This document shows positions 45,246 to 57,599 of a stretch of DNA of 64,000 nucleotides, one piece after another; the stretch's first letter is position 1; each line of letters starts with the position of its first letter. Under the pieces are notes generated by a model that made no database searches, was not told the DNA's origin, and saw only the letters and a program-made list of their open reading frames with translations. Both the position numbers and the translations under genes were made by a program. Origin of the DNA: Telmatactis stephensoni (lineage: Eukaryota; Cnidaria; Anthozoa; Actiniaria; Isophelliidae); the NCBI GenBank assembly GCA_029948255.1, contig JALIZF010001232.1, forward strand, positions 87,501 to 151,500. Reading direction: 5' to 3'.

Positions 45246-45960
45246 TAATGACGATTTAATTCTGATAGGCTACATTATTTTGTAATGACAATTAGTAATA
45301 ATCTGCTACCGACGAGTTTTCACTTCATATGGGCGGTGTGGGGTGTTTTCGCTTGCTTGGGCGGTGTGGGATATATTATGACAATGTTTATTGTCATGAT
45401 ATATCCTATATTGCTTGTGGCGCGTGGGGGTGTCCTGTATTGCTTATGTGGGGTGAAAACTTGTTGGTAGCAGATAGATATATAAATATAGGATATGTCG
45501 ATGAATATGACGACGAATATGATAGGATAGATGACAAAATTTTAACGTTCTTTTGTTGCTGTTTTATGTTTAAGTGTTTGTACGTTTTTTGGGTGGACTA
45601 GCTCGAATGGATCATATGTTCCCTCTAGTCCTTCCCCACTGCATATTTTTCTTAGTATTGAGTAGTTTTTTCGTTGTATTTATTTAATTTTTGATTAGTT
45701 TTCTTATATATGTATGTACATTTTCCATTATGTTAAAATGCAGTGTAAATGGATTAAATTAATCATTTTGAACCGGCACTTCAGCTTACTAGTAGCGAAT
45801 TTGTGGTACAAGATACTCAAAACTGTCAGCGCGCGAAGTGGTGGGTGGTCACAAAGCACCTCTAAAAATAAACCAAAAGTGCGGGCAATACGTCACGTGC
45901 CGTGTCTCGGTCTTCTGGTTATGCTACCTTATCTACGTCATTTCAAGCAGATTTTTTTCT

Positions 45961-48913
45961 TTAAACTGCTTGATATTTTTCTTCTTTGTCTTTGGTTTTG
46001 TCAATTCCAACTAATACATTTAGTCTTTCTTTTGCCTTGCTGTACTCTTCCTTGCTGAAGTGTTTCTTCAGCACTGGATCCTCAAGGACTAACAAGTTGT
46101 CTGACCTTCGTGCCAAGGTCAGCAGTACCCATATAAAGCTACTGGGTTCTGCATTATCCAAGGCCACTGCCCGAATTTGTTTTTCCAAGTTTTCTTCGAC
46201 ACCTAATTAAATAACATGAAACTTTCAAAAAATTGCAGATAAAAAGGAGAACTTTTGTGATAGTTATGTGTCGAAGCCCTCGATTTTATTCACTCATTCA
46301 TTTATCTATCATTCATACATCCATTTATTCATTAATTAATTCATTCATTCATTCATTCATACATGATACAACTATTTGTTTACACTGTCACTAGAACGAA
46401 ATGGCACGCTCGCATATTGCCATCCATCCATTCTTTCATTTGTTCGCTCGGTTTCTCATCTACACAAGCAAAACAACAACAACAACAATAACCACAACAA
46501 CATGTACAACCACAACAACTTCGTCATAGAGACTTTGCTCAAGTAAATGGGTCTTACATATATCAACTAATTACCTGGCTTTAATGTGGGATATCTGCGA
46601 CCAATAAATTTCTCCTTCATGTCAAGAATGCCAAGGTCTACCAAACTGTCCAATGTGTTAGTTGAACACAGATGTCTGGCCTGTAAGTGACTAATATCGT
46701 GATAAATCCACGACTTTACCTTATCAGGCTTGTCAGGATTCTTCTTATGATGTTTTAAGATTTCATCAAAAATAGCAGCATCAAGGTAAGTGTCTGTGGG
46801 GTTATCGTCGATAACCTGAAAACATAAATCTGACTGTTAAAAACTAAGGCATGAAATGCAGGGATAAAACTAACAGGTGTGGCTAGTGGGGGACTTCTTG
46901 GGGTGGTTAGAATGCCCCCATTTGGATCGCAAAACAAATAGTTATCAAAGAAATGGACATTAAATCTGGGCCATGGATGCAGGGATATAACTAACAGTGT
47001 AGCTGCTAGGGGATTGCTTGGGGTGGTTACTTTACATAACAGTTAGTCCGCTATTTCGATTACAAAAGAGAGAGTTCTAACGGAATCAAGGTTATCGAAT
47101 CACCGAGTCAAATCCGAGTCCGAGGCAAATCAGAGTCCGAAGCAAATGTTCGAATCAAGATGAAAATATCAAAAAATTATCCTAAACAAACCTAGATTAA
47201 TAATATATCACTTCATGTTTGTCTAAAGTTTTAAGATCGACAACGCTATTTTGTTATCACAGGTAGCCCGTCAAAACAACACCATTCACGCTAATTCATA
47301 CGGATACTAAGCAGGTTTTTACTAAATATCCAATCCACAACATATTACTTTGCTGGCTGTCAATGTGAAATAATAATAATAATAATTCTTATTATTATTA
47401 TTTTACTTCGCATTTCGATTTCATTTCGATTTGTTATTTGTTGATTCTATAAATTTTAGGTATTTATACATATTTCAGATTTCGTAATACTTATAAAATT
47501 ATAGTTCTTTTGGAAATGTCTTGGATCTAAATTATACAGCGCATTCATAACAAAACAGCGGCCGGTAAAACAGATGGAGCCATTTTGGTCTCAGCTTCTA
47601 AGTTCAATGACTTTGAAAGGGACTTTGAAAAGCCGACTGACTCAATAGAGCTAATCCACGCGTCACAATATTTTTCCAATTCAACTTTACAAACCTCTAG
47701 AGGATTCACTTTCTTTTTGTTTTTACTCTTCAAAAAATTTGTGAGTATCCTAACCAAAGAATAACAACGGGTAAACGGCGTTAAGGTGGCTCGATATAGT
47801 TTTTTATTGACAATAATGCTTCCGTTTTTCACTTCACGAATTGAGCAACTTACTCTTGACCAACCAAAACGGTTTTTACACCAGTTATTGGACTTGAATC
47901 AAAGGTTTTTTTTGAATTTATCCTTAATTTTTTTGTTTTAGTATGTAGTTTATTGTCCATAGCTGCTCGAGTTCGAAATATATTTTAGAAAAATTGATTT
48001 CAGCCATCTTTGTTTACCGTCGCTCTGGCAATACAAAATCGAAGTGAAATAGACAAAAATATAAACTTTGCCTTAAGTCCAATAACTAGTGTAAAAACCG
48101 TTTTGGTTGGTCAAGAGTAAGTTGCTTAATTCGTGGAATGAAAAACGGAAGCGTGGTCAATAAAAACTATATCGAGACACCTTATCCTTAGTCAAAACAA
48201 AAGCAGATCATTCTTCGGGAGGTTTGTCACGCTGAATTGGGAGAACACTGTCACACGATCGATTAGGTCATTACATAACATATATATTTATTTACAAAAA
48301 GTTCAATTTTGCTGTAATTTTCACTTAAAGTCGTGAATCTAAAAGTTGTAACAGATTTTTACCTTGCATATGGTGCCTGCGTTTCATGTAAGGATTTTGA
48401 TAAAATTGTTTAAGGGTAGGCAAGCAAATACAAGTAAGAATTTTGACTCAGCTTACATCTACCATGCACGAACTGATTCGAATTTAAAACTTAAACAAAT
48501 TTGCGCTTGGACAATGGATACTGATATAGCTACAGCTCTATAACATCTACAGGTCTAGGGAGGTCTATTACCTTCAGACGGATAGTATCGTTTTTGATAC
48601 CCAGTGTTTTATTAGGTTGCACTTGAACTTCAACTTTACCAAGTACAATCAAATCAATCAAAACTGCCGCGGCAGCTCCACCGTTAGTCTCAATTCCAGC
48701 TTTCCTACCGTCGACGTCTCCAGTGTCAACATTTTGCCACAACAAGCAAAAGGCTTGAGAAAGCGTAAGCTTTTCCTCACCAATTTCTTCTGGATGGAAG
48801 TGACAAGAATTCACGACCTCCATCACCACTTTTGCCATAGTTTGCGATGTAATTTCGAGTCTTATGGCGAGACTGCTCGCTGCTGCTGATCCCGCTGCTC
48901 CTCCTGCTGCCAT
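45961..48913 (-). CDS. GOLPH3/GPP34-like protein, three exons
   Basis: Exons (minus strand): 48913-48572, 46815-46575 and 46202-45961; GT-AG junctions, phases 0 and 1, total 274 codons plus stop. The start at 48913 (MAAGGAAG) is chosen because the intact paralogous exon begins the same way (MAYAGG). The order matches the GPP34 domain: LTLSQAFCLLWQN, GGAAAAVLIDLIVLGKVEV, then ILKHHKKN, a C-terminal helical part with VDLGILDMKEKF, and FIWVLLTLARRSDNLL. GOLPH3 proteins bind PI4P on Golgi membranes and retain glycosyltransferases. The usual SFWND and LRGC motifs that carry PI4P contacts are not recognisable, and the protein is short for the family, so lipid binding is unproven. The large first intron holds a 400-bp MITE. 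Confidence 0.82.
47780..48186. repeat. Foldback MITE (AAGGTG-CTCGATATAGTTTTT ends)
   Basis: TTAAGGTGGCTCGATATAGT at the left and ACTATATCGAGACACCTTAT at the right begin inverted arms of about 115 bp, which also share TTACTCTTGACCAACCAAAA and GGTTTTTACACCAGTTATTG. It lies in the first intron of the GOLPH3-like gene. Confidence 0.8.
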
Positions 48914-49694
48914 AATGCTTATCTTTGATACGAAACTCAGCAAACTTTAAAAGAAATTTTGTTTGGTATGCTCTTCGTTTCAAAAGTCGCCCACAAATCC
49001 CGCTAATTTGCATATAGCCTCACTTTTTATGATTGATTGGCTATTTATTCTTTTGTTCCATTTCCCAACACCCTGAGTGACCTCCCGGGGTGCCAGTAAT
49101 GAAGCGCATCTACACGTGAGACGACGAAAAATTGCAATTGTTTTTCCTTGCGGTTCTTGTGAGTTGCCTCGTTGAACCTTTTTCCTTGTCCTTCGCAGTC
49201 GTTTTTAGTTTCGTCACGGCGGTAAAAATAAAGATTTTCTTCGGTCCAATATCAGGAAAATATCAGGAGCCCAATATATTTCGGGCACGTCACAAACTTG
49301 TCAAGGAAAACTTGCTATTTTGACGTGAAATGTGATTTAAGGTCTAAAATCTGTTTGCGTCCACGTGAACGCAACTTTTGAATTTTTTGTGAACGTGAAA
49401 GAGATTTTTTAATTATCCGTGACGCGTGAAAAGAATAAATATTTTTTGCGTGATTTCAAAGGGGTATTAAAGAGGACCCTGTTGCTCGTGTATATTGGGC
49501 TCCACGATTTGTTAAAACCTTGTCGCGTGACTATTTAAATTTGAAACATAAAACAACAATCCCCATAAATAAACACACGCAACCGGTAATCACATGAAAG
49601 ATGACATCGATGACGTCAAATCATCTATTCGTGTACAGCATAAGGCATGACTCCAGTCAGTTTCGAAAGTGATTTGTTCGATAACTAGTGGCAG

Positions 49695-49925
49695 TTTTTT
49701 TAATCCATCTTTACCGAGTAAAATCAAATCAATCAAAACTGCCGCGGCAGCTCCACCGTTAGTCTCAATGCCAGCTTTCCTACCGTCGACGTTCCCAGTG
49801 TCATTCTGCCACAACAAGCAAAAAGCTTGAGAAAGCGTAAGCTTTTCCTCACGAATTTTTCTTCTCGATGAAAGTGGCAAGAATTCACGACCTCCATCAC
49901 AACTTTTGCCATGGTTCTTGCTGTA
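49695..49925 (-). pseudogene. GOLPH3-like first-exon copy, frameshifted
   Basis: On the minus strand it starts within TMAKVVMEVVNSCHFH. A one-base insertion relative to 48572-48913 then moves the frame, which continues IREEKLTLSQAFCLLWQN and GGAAAAVLIDLILLGK. Both the N-terminal repeat of Ala/Gly and the last 20 codons of the exon are lost. No donor is recognisable. It is nearly identical to copy 1 in the core, so the duplication is fairly recent. Confidence 0.8.
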
Positions 49926-50084
49926 AGACTAGCAGCATGGTGTAGAGCGTACGACAGTTCATGTCTTTTAAACTAAAACATTGTACATGGAAATAACCTG
50001 ATTGTTGTCCGACGTGAGGCAAGCGAGTTTGTTCATGGATAATATGTCGCAGGCGTTCCTCGTGCGGGCATTGTGCATTGTTTA

Positions 50085-50125
50085 AAGTACAGACCGGACT
50101 GGACTGGACTACAGTAGACTCCGGT
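50085..50125 (-). promoter_or_regulatory. Duplicated upstream block of GOLPH3-like copies (copy 2)
   Basis: ACAGACCGGACTGGACTGGA here and CCAGACCGGACTGGACGGGA at 51871-51892 stand at similar distances upstream of their exon copies. CAGGCGTTCCT also recurs (50051, 51833). Promoter role is inferred from position only. Confidence 0.35.
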
Positions 50126-50129
50126 CATC

Positions 50130-50265
50130 TGTACAGACCCCAAAATGATCCCCGTCTCCGAAATTATCCCCAAATTGTCTCCGAAATGATCCCTACAACC
50201 AAATGATCCCCAGTTGTACCAGAAATGATGCCCAAATAATTTATGGAATGGACCTCAAATGGAAA
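50130..50265. repeat. Degenerate short tandem repeat around AAATGATCCCC
   Basis: Several imperfect copies of AAATGATCCCCA-GT-TCCGA in a row. No gene seen around it (49930-51390 contains no supported exon). Confidence 0.5.
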
Positions 50266-51390
50266 AGAGAATTCTGGAACTGTACAGGTCTCATCAGGAC
50301 ATATTACTATCAATAGTGAACTCGGTCATTTTAAAAGTATGTTCACCGACAGTTGACATGCATGAGAAAATTTTCAGAAATTCTGACTAAAACATGAAAA
50401 AAAAATAACTATTTGCGAAGTTGAGTGGGGCGACTGGTCAAACAGCTACGTCGCCAACAGGACATATTTTATTTGAACATCAGTAGAAAAACTAGCTGAA
50501 CCTTTGGCATCCAAATGTCGTTTTTAAAAGGTTGGCACGTACCAAAACAGTTATATTCTCATACATGACATGACGAAGTTTTTACAAGCCGGAGAGTTGA
50601 TGCTATAAGAGCAAATTTTATACGTACGGTTAGCGACGTTAAATTTAGGCCTCATATGGTATTTACTCTCGTAGATAAACCCCTCCCTAAGTGACCACCT
50701 TAACTTGACATTTTGGTTGGTCGATTACGGGAGGTTTGACTACCAAATCAGCTACATAGGAATCTCACTAAGGAATCATGAACAAATCGATTTTCAAGAA
50801 CGACTTCTAAATTTCGTACCAGTACAACTTTATCCCTGTCAGTCAATATATTAGTCTGTATATGTTTCATGATACCAGCATACAATATCGTACCTGTACA
50901 AACCGTTTGGGCTCAAGTTATTTCAACAGTTTTTACCGAATAGCTATGAGGGGTTAGGGAAAAGGGGAGAGAGGGAAAGGAAAAGGGGAGAGGGGGAATG
51001 TGGAGAGGAAAAAATACTACACTAATCCATTATCAGTTGCTCCATCAAAGAGAGAGTATTGCTCAAAGGAATTTGGAGGATAATTTCAAATTAAACCGTA
51101 TTCAATTATTAGTAATTTATTTATTCGATAAAAAGTTTGGGCTTGCATGGAATGAGGGATCGGTGCATCAGTTAATATGTCATGATTCTTACGTCACAAG
51201 AGATTACTGAATCCACTATTTATAACCATGTTACGTAATTGAGTCTGGCGAACAACAAGTCGCTTCAGTGATTCGCTCCCATGCCAACCTGCCCGTGATT
51301 TTAAAGAATTTAAAATACAATGCATTAAAATAATACCGTATGCATTATACAATAATAAATAAATGCAAAATAGCTAGACTGATCTCTTAC

Positions 51391-51738
51391 TTTTAGACGG
51401 ATAGTATCGTTTTTGATGCCCAATGTTGTATTGGGCTCTACATGAACTTCAACTTTACCAAGTACAACCAAATCAACCAGAACTGCTGCAACCGCTCCAC
51501 CATTTATCTCAGTACCAAATTTTCTACCATAGACGTCTCCAGTGTCAGCATTTTGCCACAGCAAGCAGAAAGCTTGAGAAAGTGTAAGTTTTTCACCTCG
51601 AATTTCTTCTCGATCGAAGTAGCTAGAATTCACTATCTCCATGACGACCTTTGCCATTTCTCTTGCTGTAATATCGAGTCTGACAGCAATTTGGATTCCT
51701 ACTGCTGATCCAGCCACTATTCCTCCAGCGTACGCCAT
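51391..51738 (-). CDS. GOLPH3-like first-exon paralogue, intact
   Basis: The frame starts MAYAGGIVAG at 51738 and runs 116 codons through LTLSQAFCLLWQNADTGDVY, EINGGAVAAVLVDLVVLGKV and IKNDTIRLK to a donor (AAA|GTAAGA) in phase 0, the same phase as the donor of exon 48572-48913. No second or third exon is present between this copy and 48913. It is either a truncated duplicate gene or an alternative first exon joined to 46815-46575. It is more diverged from copy 1 than the frameshifted copy is. Upstream sequence near 51871-51895 resembles 50091-50115, so flanking DNA was duplicated too. Confidence 0.72.
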
Positions 51739-52379
51739 ATTGTGAAATTGTAAAACACTGTACACGAAATATACAGAACTACATCAGGAAACTGAACTTT
51801 TAGTCATCACGCAACACGTTCGTTTACGTGACAGGCGTTCCTGGTCGGTGCAATTACAAACCAGACCGGACTGGACGGGACTACACTGGAGCAAGATTCG
51901 GATGAATGACTGCAGTCACACCAGAACATTATTTTACCTGTATTTAAAAAGCAAAGCACCCTGGGCGTCGGAGATCTGGCCGTGTTACGTTTTGTTAATT
52001 TATCTGTGAAGAATCGCTTTTCACATAATTATTAACGAAACCTAACGCGAGACAAATCTCCAAGGAAAAGGCAAAGCAGATATTTCTAGGATTAAGGAAT
52101 GTGCCATATTAGTAATCAGAGAAAATCAGTTACTGATCTTCCTACAACTATATAACAAAGGTCTAAGGAACCGATCCAGCGATTGTGCTTGGGGTATAAA
52201 CCAGGTAAAAAAGTGTCTATCAAATTGAGACAACAATACCATTGCTTTATTGTATTTAATTAGTTTTAGCGATCTGTTGCTTAAAGGAAAACACCTCTCC
52301 CTCCCCACACATCCATTATAATAATCTTCAGTAACCATTAGACATGTATTTTTATATATAATTTTAATCTTGGAAATCG

Positions 52380-52522
52380 TTTTTTATTTAAGTGTAAGTA
52401 GATTAGCAAATTAGTATTTATTTTCCTTAGCAATTTTTTACACGGCTCAAAGGGAGAGCACTTGTAAAGTTAGTGATTTGACACCGTGTTTAAATAAAGT
52501 TCATTCATTCATTCATTCATTA
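52380..52522 (+). mobile_element. LINE 3' tail with (TCATT)n
   Basis: GAGAGCACTTGTAAAGTTAG ... TTTAAATAAAGTTCATTCAT then TCATT repeats: a polyadenylation-like signal followed by a pentamer/tetramer tail, as at the ends of CR1/L2-type LINEs. No coding part is present. Confidence 0.5.
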
Positions 52523-53290
52523 CTTCGGCATGCAATTGGAAAAATTATAAGATCACTAACAGCACCATAGGCTTGATTTCCAGCCGCGAAGGGTTCCGGT
52601 TAAAATCCTCACCCGAAATCGCGTGGAATTCAAGCCTAACAGCACCATGGTCTTGTCTACCCCGTGGATAAATCGCATTCTAAGAACGAAATCTTTTAGT
52701 GTGAAGTGTCAGAAGGCAGTTTGTTAAAATAATGCTCATAAAGATTAGTTTTTAATCGAGGGGAAAAATCGGTTGTAATACATAGGTTATCTATTAAATC
52801 TATTAAACTCTATCTATTAAATTTATGTTTAGCAATTTTTCACAAAAGGCTGAAAGTATAATAACCTATTTTTCGAATTCGAACGACCTGTAGAAATACT
52901 AGACTTCAGTTGAAATCTTCATTTCTCATTGGCATCGCTGGAAAGATATACACCTGTTTCAAAAAACGTACGCCCCAAGGCCAGGCGCTCACCCGAAAAG
53001 GACAAACCACACAATTACCAAAGAAACGCCAAAGAAATTCGTCCTTAAAACCGAGACTACTAAAGCCGAAAAGTATTCTCACTGGGGCAACTGCGAAAAA
53101 ACACCATAATTGCTCCCAGAGATCGCTAGTCACGTAATCATAGGATCGTGCATAGATAGGGCTCCAACATTCCCTTCATTTCGGAAAACGTGTGGATGAC
53201 GAATATCGACGACCCATCCTCTCCCCGCAGCGATGATTTCCACAAACCCGAAATCCTTCGCTCCCTCTCGCCTTCGGGGCAGTCATTTCC
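52523..53290. other. Unassigned intergenic stretch
   Basis: No coding potential with recognisable domain, no tandem repeat. Short open frames on both strands at 52906-53137 overlap each other and are dismissed. Confidence 0.5.
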
Positions 53291-53299
53291 TATTAGTCC

Positions 53300-53575
53300 T
53301 GTCAGGCCTGATTATATGAACCGGATTGGCCCGGCTAAGCGGGCTGACTTTTAATTCTTTTTCGTTTCCCTTGGGGCCACAAAAGAAGTCAGCCCGCTTA
53401 ACCGGGCCAGCCCGGATCATATAATCAGGACCTTAGGAGCTGTTTATATGGAAGTGAGCCAGCCCGGTAAGCGGGCTGACTTCTTTTGTTTTCTTTTCCC
53501 TGGGAGCCTAAGAACAAAACAAGTCAGCCCGCTAAACCGCGCCAGCCTGGTTCATATAATCAGGCCCTTAGTAAC
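53300..53575. repeat. Two adjacent foldback elements with GGGCTGACTT arms
   Basis: GGCCTGATTATATGAACCGG ... CCCGGCTAAGCGGGCTGACT pairs with AGTCAGCCCGCTTAACCGGG ... CCGGATCATATAATCAGG (53304-53430). A second unit, TTTATATGGAAGTGAGCCAG ... GGTTCATATAATCAGGCCC (53441-53567), has the same design, so the pair looks like a tandem duplication of one MITE. Confidence 0.8.
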
Positions 53576-53983
53576 TGTTTCGTCCTTTTAGTGTTTGCGC
53601 TCTAATTCCCCGGGTAGTTCTTTGTTCCCTTCCTTCCCTTCTTTCGATAGATTTTATTTCAAAGTGTGACAAAAATAATTACAAAGTGCGTCATCTTTTT
53701 TTATTTCAAAGTGCGTCAGGTTTTATTTCAAAGTGCATGCGACAATTATTTCCAAGTGAGTTGCAACAGAAGTTGGCTCAAAGCGATGTTCGAATTCAAC
53801 TCATCCGAACATGTTGGAGATTAATGTGAACGAAACAGTGTCGCCTAAATATGATTTTTTGTGTGGAAATCAGTGGCTTGTATGAAGTACACGCTCATCA
53901 CTTGCTGATGTTTTTCACGGTTATGAAAGAACTGAATCATATCAAAATCAGTAAAACTTTTAGTTTCCTGAATATACACACTA

Positions 53984-56384
53984 CACCGTGAATTTTAGAG
54001 AGTAGTTTTTACTCTTACGGTAGAGTAAAAAGTACTCTGTCAAGGAGAGTAATTTGAAATGAGTAAAAATCACTCCAAAGAAGGTCGTAAAATCTACTCC
54101 TCTGAACAGGAACTATAGAGTTGTTTTTATTCTAGTAATGGAGTTATGGAAAGTGGAGTAAAATCAACTCTGTCTCTGGGATTAAAACAACTCTACCTGA
54201 TAGAGTGAAAGAGGGGTTAGAAAATAACAAAGCTAAAAGCCAAAGCAAGTTAGAAAATAGAGCAGTTTTGAAAAACAAAATGGTGGACAGAGGTGTTGGA
54301 CAAAATCACTCTATAAGGTACTTCCTATTAATTTCTTATCTTTCAACTGATATCTCAGACTGGCAAAAAAATTCTATGATTGCTTTGGTATAATGTTTTA
54401 GACGATTGAGATCTTTTTTGTTGGATTTTTTCTCTTTGAAGTTATCGTATTGACAAGCCCTTCGTGAGCTTTTACACGAAGTGTCCTGGAACAACTTTGT
54501 CAATTAAAAACTCGCTCTTTAGAGTAGAAGATGGTAAATAAATTATGTTTTGTTGAACGTTTTGTGGTTTTTCTTTATTACAACCGTTTTTAGGTAAAAA
54601 AAAATGACTCTTAGGTTGTGATTCAAAGTTGGCTTTGACACAGAGTTGGTGCGGAGTTAACTGAACTTCGCTTTCATAAAAACTAAACAATGTCATCTAT
54701 CTTCTTGACACTTAATGTATGAAAGAGAATCAAAAAAGAAAATTTCAACCTGGAATTCATCATAAAAATTTCTTTATTTAAAAAGATTGACTTGTTTTTC
54801 GTTAGCTTTTGCCGTTGGGTTTGTGATGGCGAGCGTTCGCGTGATCGTTATTTCAGTTGTTGGAGAAAAAATCCAGAAAAAGTGAGGCTTATCGATCTTT
54901 TGATTCTGATATCTAAAATTATTCTAGATTAGACAATTTTCCTTGACCTTTTCTATCTTTTTTTCACGCAAAGCCGGAAATCAGTAAAGAATTTTGTAGA
55001 ATAAATAAGGGGCTTTTTGTTTTCTTTATGTAAGAAAGCTTTTTGCTGTTTTTGAAAATGAAATTTATATTAATCGATCAATCCCCGACTCCAAATTCCT
55101 GATAATTTTGTCACAAAACCTGGCCTATTTAACTACAAACTAGACGCTCTATGAGCGTGAAGTCGGGCAAGCTAAAAATATCGTGCTCACATTATGACGT
55201 CATGTTATGATAAGCTTTGAGTTGCTTTCAGTAATGAAACAACTTTGTGGATTTTTCTGTGCCCGCTTTATTAAATCGTTGTTAATTCCATTTTGGTATG
55301 GTCATGCGATGTACGCTGTCTTACTATTTATCCATTGCATATATTTGATATTCTGCTTGTGTGGGTTTTATTTCAAGAACCATTGCAATGCTCGTTATAT
55401 AGAAAAAATTGTTTGACGTTCTAGGTTATCAAAAAGTGAGATTCAAAATAGTAGTGATTTTTTTTGCTGAAAGTAAAGTGCTGTGATCTGAAGGAGATGG
55501 TGATACTGTCACTCTCCATCGTCGGGAACCCTGTCCTTATTATTTGAACAGGAATCCCAGTGAGAATAGAGCTACGATGAGCAAGCCCTTGTCTACGTAA
55601 AATTTTATCGAGTTTCCTCTAATTTTTAACCAAAGTAAAAAAGGTCGATAGAAGAAGATAGGTGAATATATTTATAAAAATAGATGAAAATAATCCATAA
55701 TCTATGATCATTAGTGATTTCTTTGTGATCAACTTGATCTAGTGTGAATCTAGTAAGAACTTGTTTGACTTTGCTATCTTTGCTAGAACTTTTGCTAAGG
55801 GGATCGCGAAACAACCCATTTCGAAATGTACGCTTATCGCCATCTTTTAGTGTGGGTCTATCGCGATCAGCGTGGTGCATTTGTGTGTAATTTGAGCATT
55901 TTAGCAGAGAGTTTCTTCGGCATCTTAGTCGTGTTCTTTCAGTTGAAGCTATCGAAACAACCTAGTGCAAACACGTTTCTTCTACGACAACGAAAGGTAT
56001 TATGGTTTACTCGAACACGTGACATTTTATCTGACTGTGACCTCCCCTGCCGGGCTCGGTCGACCCCACAAGGAACGCCTGGCTATCAAAGTTCGACACG
56101 ACAGATACATAGAACAAACGGTAGAACTAAAGTCGGGCATGCCTACGGCTGCCCGACTAATTAAGAGAAGTTCTTATCATCTATGTGGGTACCGAGTTGA
56201 TTTTCACTCTAAATGCAGAGTAATAAACACCCCGACTTAAGAGTCAATTTTACTCCAAATGCAGAGTACCTTTTTTACTCCTACCACAGAGGAGTAATTT
56301 TAACTCCGAAATCAGGGTCATTCTGTCACCGTTTTGCTACTCGATTTTCGGAGTAAAATTGACTACTCTTTAAAATCTACAGTG
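53984..56384. mobile_element. 2.4-kb TIR element with CAC...GTG ends
   Basis: The left end CACCGTGAATTTTAGAGAGT and right end ACTCTTTAAAATCTACAGTG are inverted over about 34 bp, flanked on both sides by TA. GAGTAAAA/TTTTACTC words recur within 350 bp of both ends (subterminal repeats). Terminal CAC-TG and a short duplication recall CACTA/Mirage- or Chapaev-like DNA transposons, but no transposase frame was recognised in the interior, so it is called non-autonomous. Open frames at 55826-56240 lie in it and have no known domain. Confidence 0.6.
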
Positions 56385-56814
56385 TAGTACAATTAAGTGG
56401 GCTGTTGGACTAGAGGAACAGATCCCACGTGACTAGACCGAAAACACCGAAAAGGAGTATAGGAAGATGCACAAGTGCTCACAATCACCCTCGGTTAAGA
56501 GTTAAGCATGTATACAATTTGTCTACGCATGTCCGTGTTTTGGCTTGAAATTCATTTGCAAATAATTTTATGTTGATATGGAACATTTGGTTGGCGATCT
56601 CGTTCTTCAAAATTATGTTCATCTACCGAAATACTAAGACAACTGAAACATGAGCAGTCTACCTACCGCTAGCGTTATGGATAATTATTTAAATCGAAGG
56701 TACCCCAGATGGGAATATATCACGCGTTAAAGTCAGTATAAAGCTCAAACAAGGACCAGAACTCCGCACTTTCGAGTTATATTGTGGGCATTTAATTTAT
56801 ATATAAGGTGCATT

Positions 56815-57590
56815 ATGCAGTGGAAGGCATTACCAACACGTTACTGTGTGAATTGGATCCAATAAGGGTATTTTAGACTTCATCGATCGTTGAATTATTA
56901 GCCATGTTTACCGGAACGTCGTACTTTTTCGCGCAAAATTCTTGCAATTCATTTTCAAAATTTTACATCTTGGACAGTACCCCCAGCAAAATTATTTGAT
57001 AATTGGCTTATTCCATGTTTCTTTCCTGCAAAACTGAGCTTTTTTGGTCAAAACTCCTGGTCCCTGCATGTGATCTAAAGCATTTTTGTGAACGTGTTTT
57101 CAAGCACATTTCTGTTCCAGACAAAATGCAAATTTGAGCGAGCTATTTATTACTCTTTGATTAAGTATAAAAAAGTGGTTTCATACGGAATAACATGTAT
57201 GTCTCCCCACATATAAATAAGGTCATTATTTTCTAAATATATGCTGCAGATGATAAAATATAGGTGACTGAATTTAGTCAATTTTATCACAATGGGAACA
57301 AGGCTTGAACCATGTTGTAAACACTGCTTGAAATCATATCGAGGGACTACGAGTTTTGACCAAAAAAGCTCAGTTTTGGAAGAAAGAAACATGGAAAATA
57401 ACGTATTGTTAAATAATTTGGCTGGGGGGTGTTTAAGATGTAAAATGTTTAGAATGAATTGCAAGAATTTTGCGCGAAAAAGTACATTCCGGTAAACATG
57501 GCTAATTATTCAACGATCGCTTAAGTCTAAAATACCCCTGTTCGATCCAATTCACACAGTAACATGTTGGTAATGCCTTACACTTAACAA
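56815..57590. repeat. Large inverted repeat, ~290-bp arms
   Basis: The left arm (AAGGCATTACCAACACGTTA, TTATTAGCCATGTTTACCGG, TGAGCTTTTTTGGTCAAAAC) is repeated inverted in the right arm (GTTTTGACCAAAAAAGCTCA, CCGGTAAACATGGCTAATTA, TAACATGTTGGTAATGCCTT). The central spacer of ~180 bp is not repeated. No gene is seen. Confidence 0.85.
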
Positions 57591-57599
57591 ATATAAAAC

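Noticed and set aside
47545..47832. 95-codon minus-strand frame in the GOLPH3-like first intron
   Set aside because: No recognisable domain, its start lies inside the MITE at 47780-48186, and the GOLPH3-like frame is complete without it.
55826..56240. Two overlapping frames in the 2.4-kb TIR element
   Set aside because: No transposase motif and frames overlap each other; left as non-coding interior.
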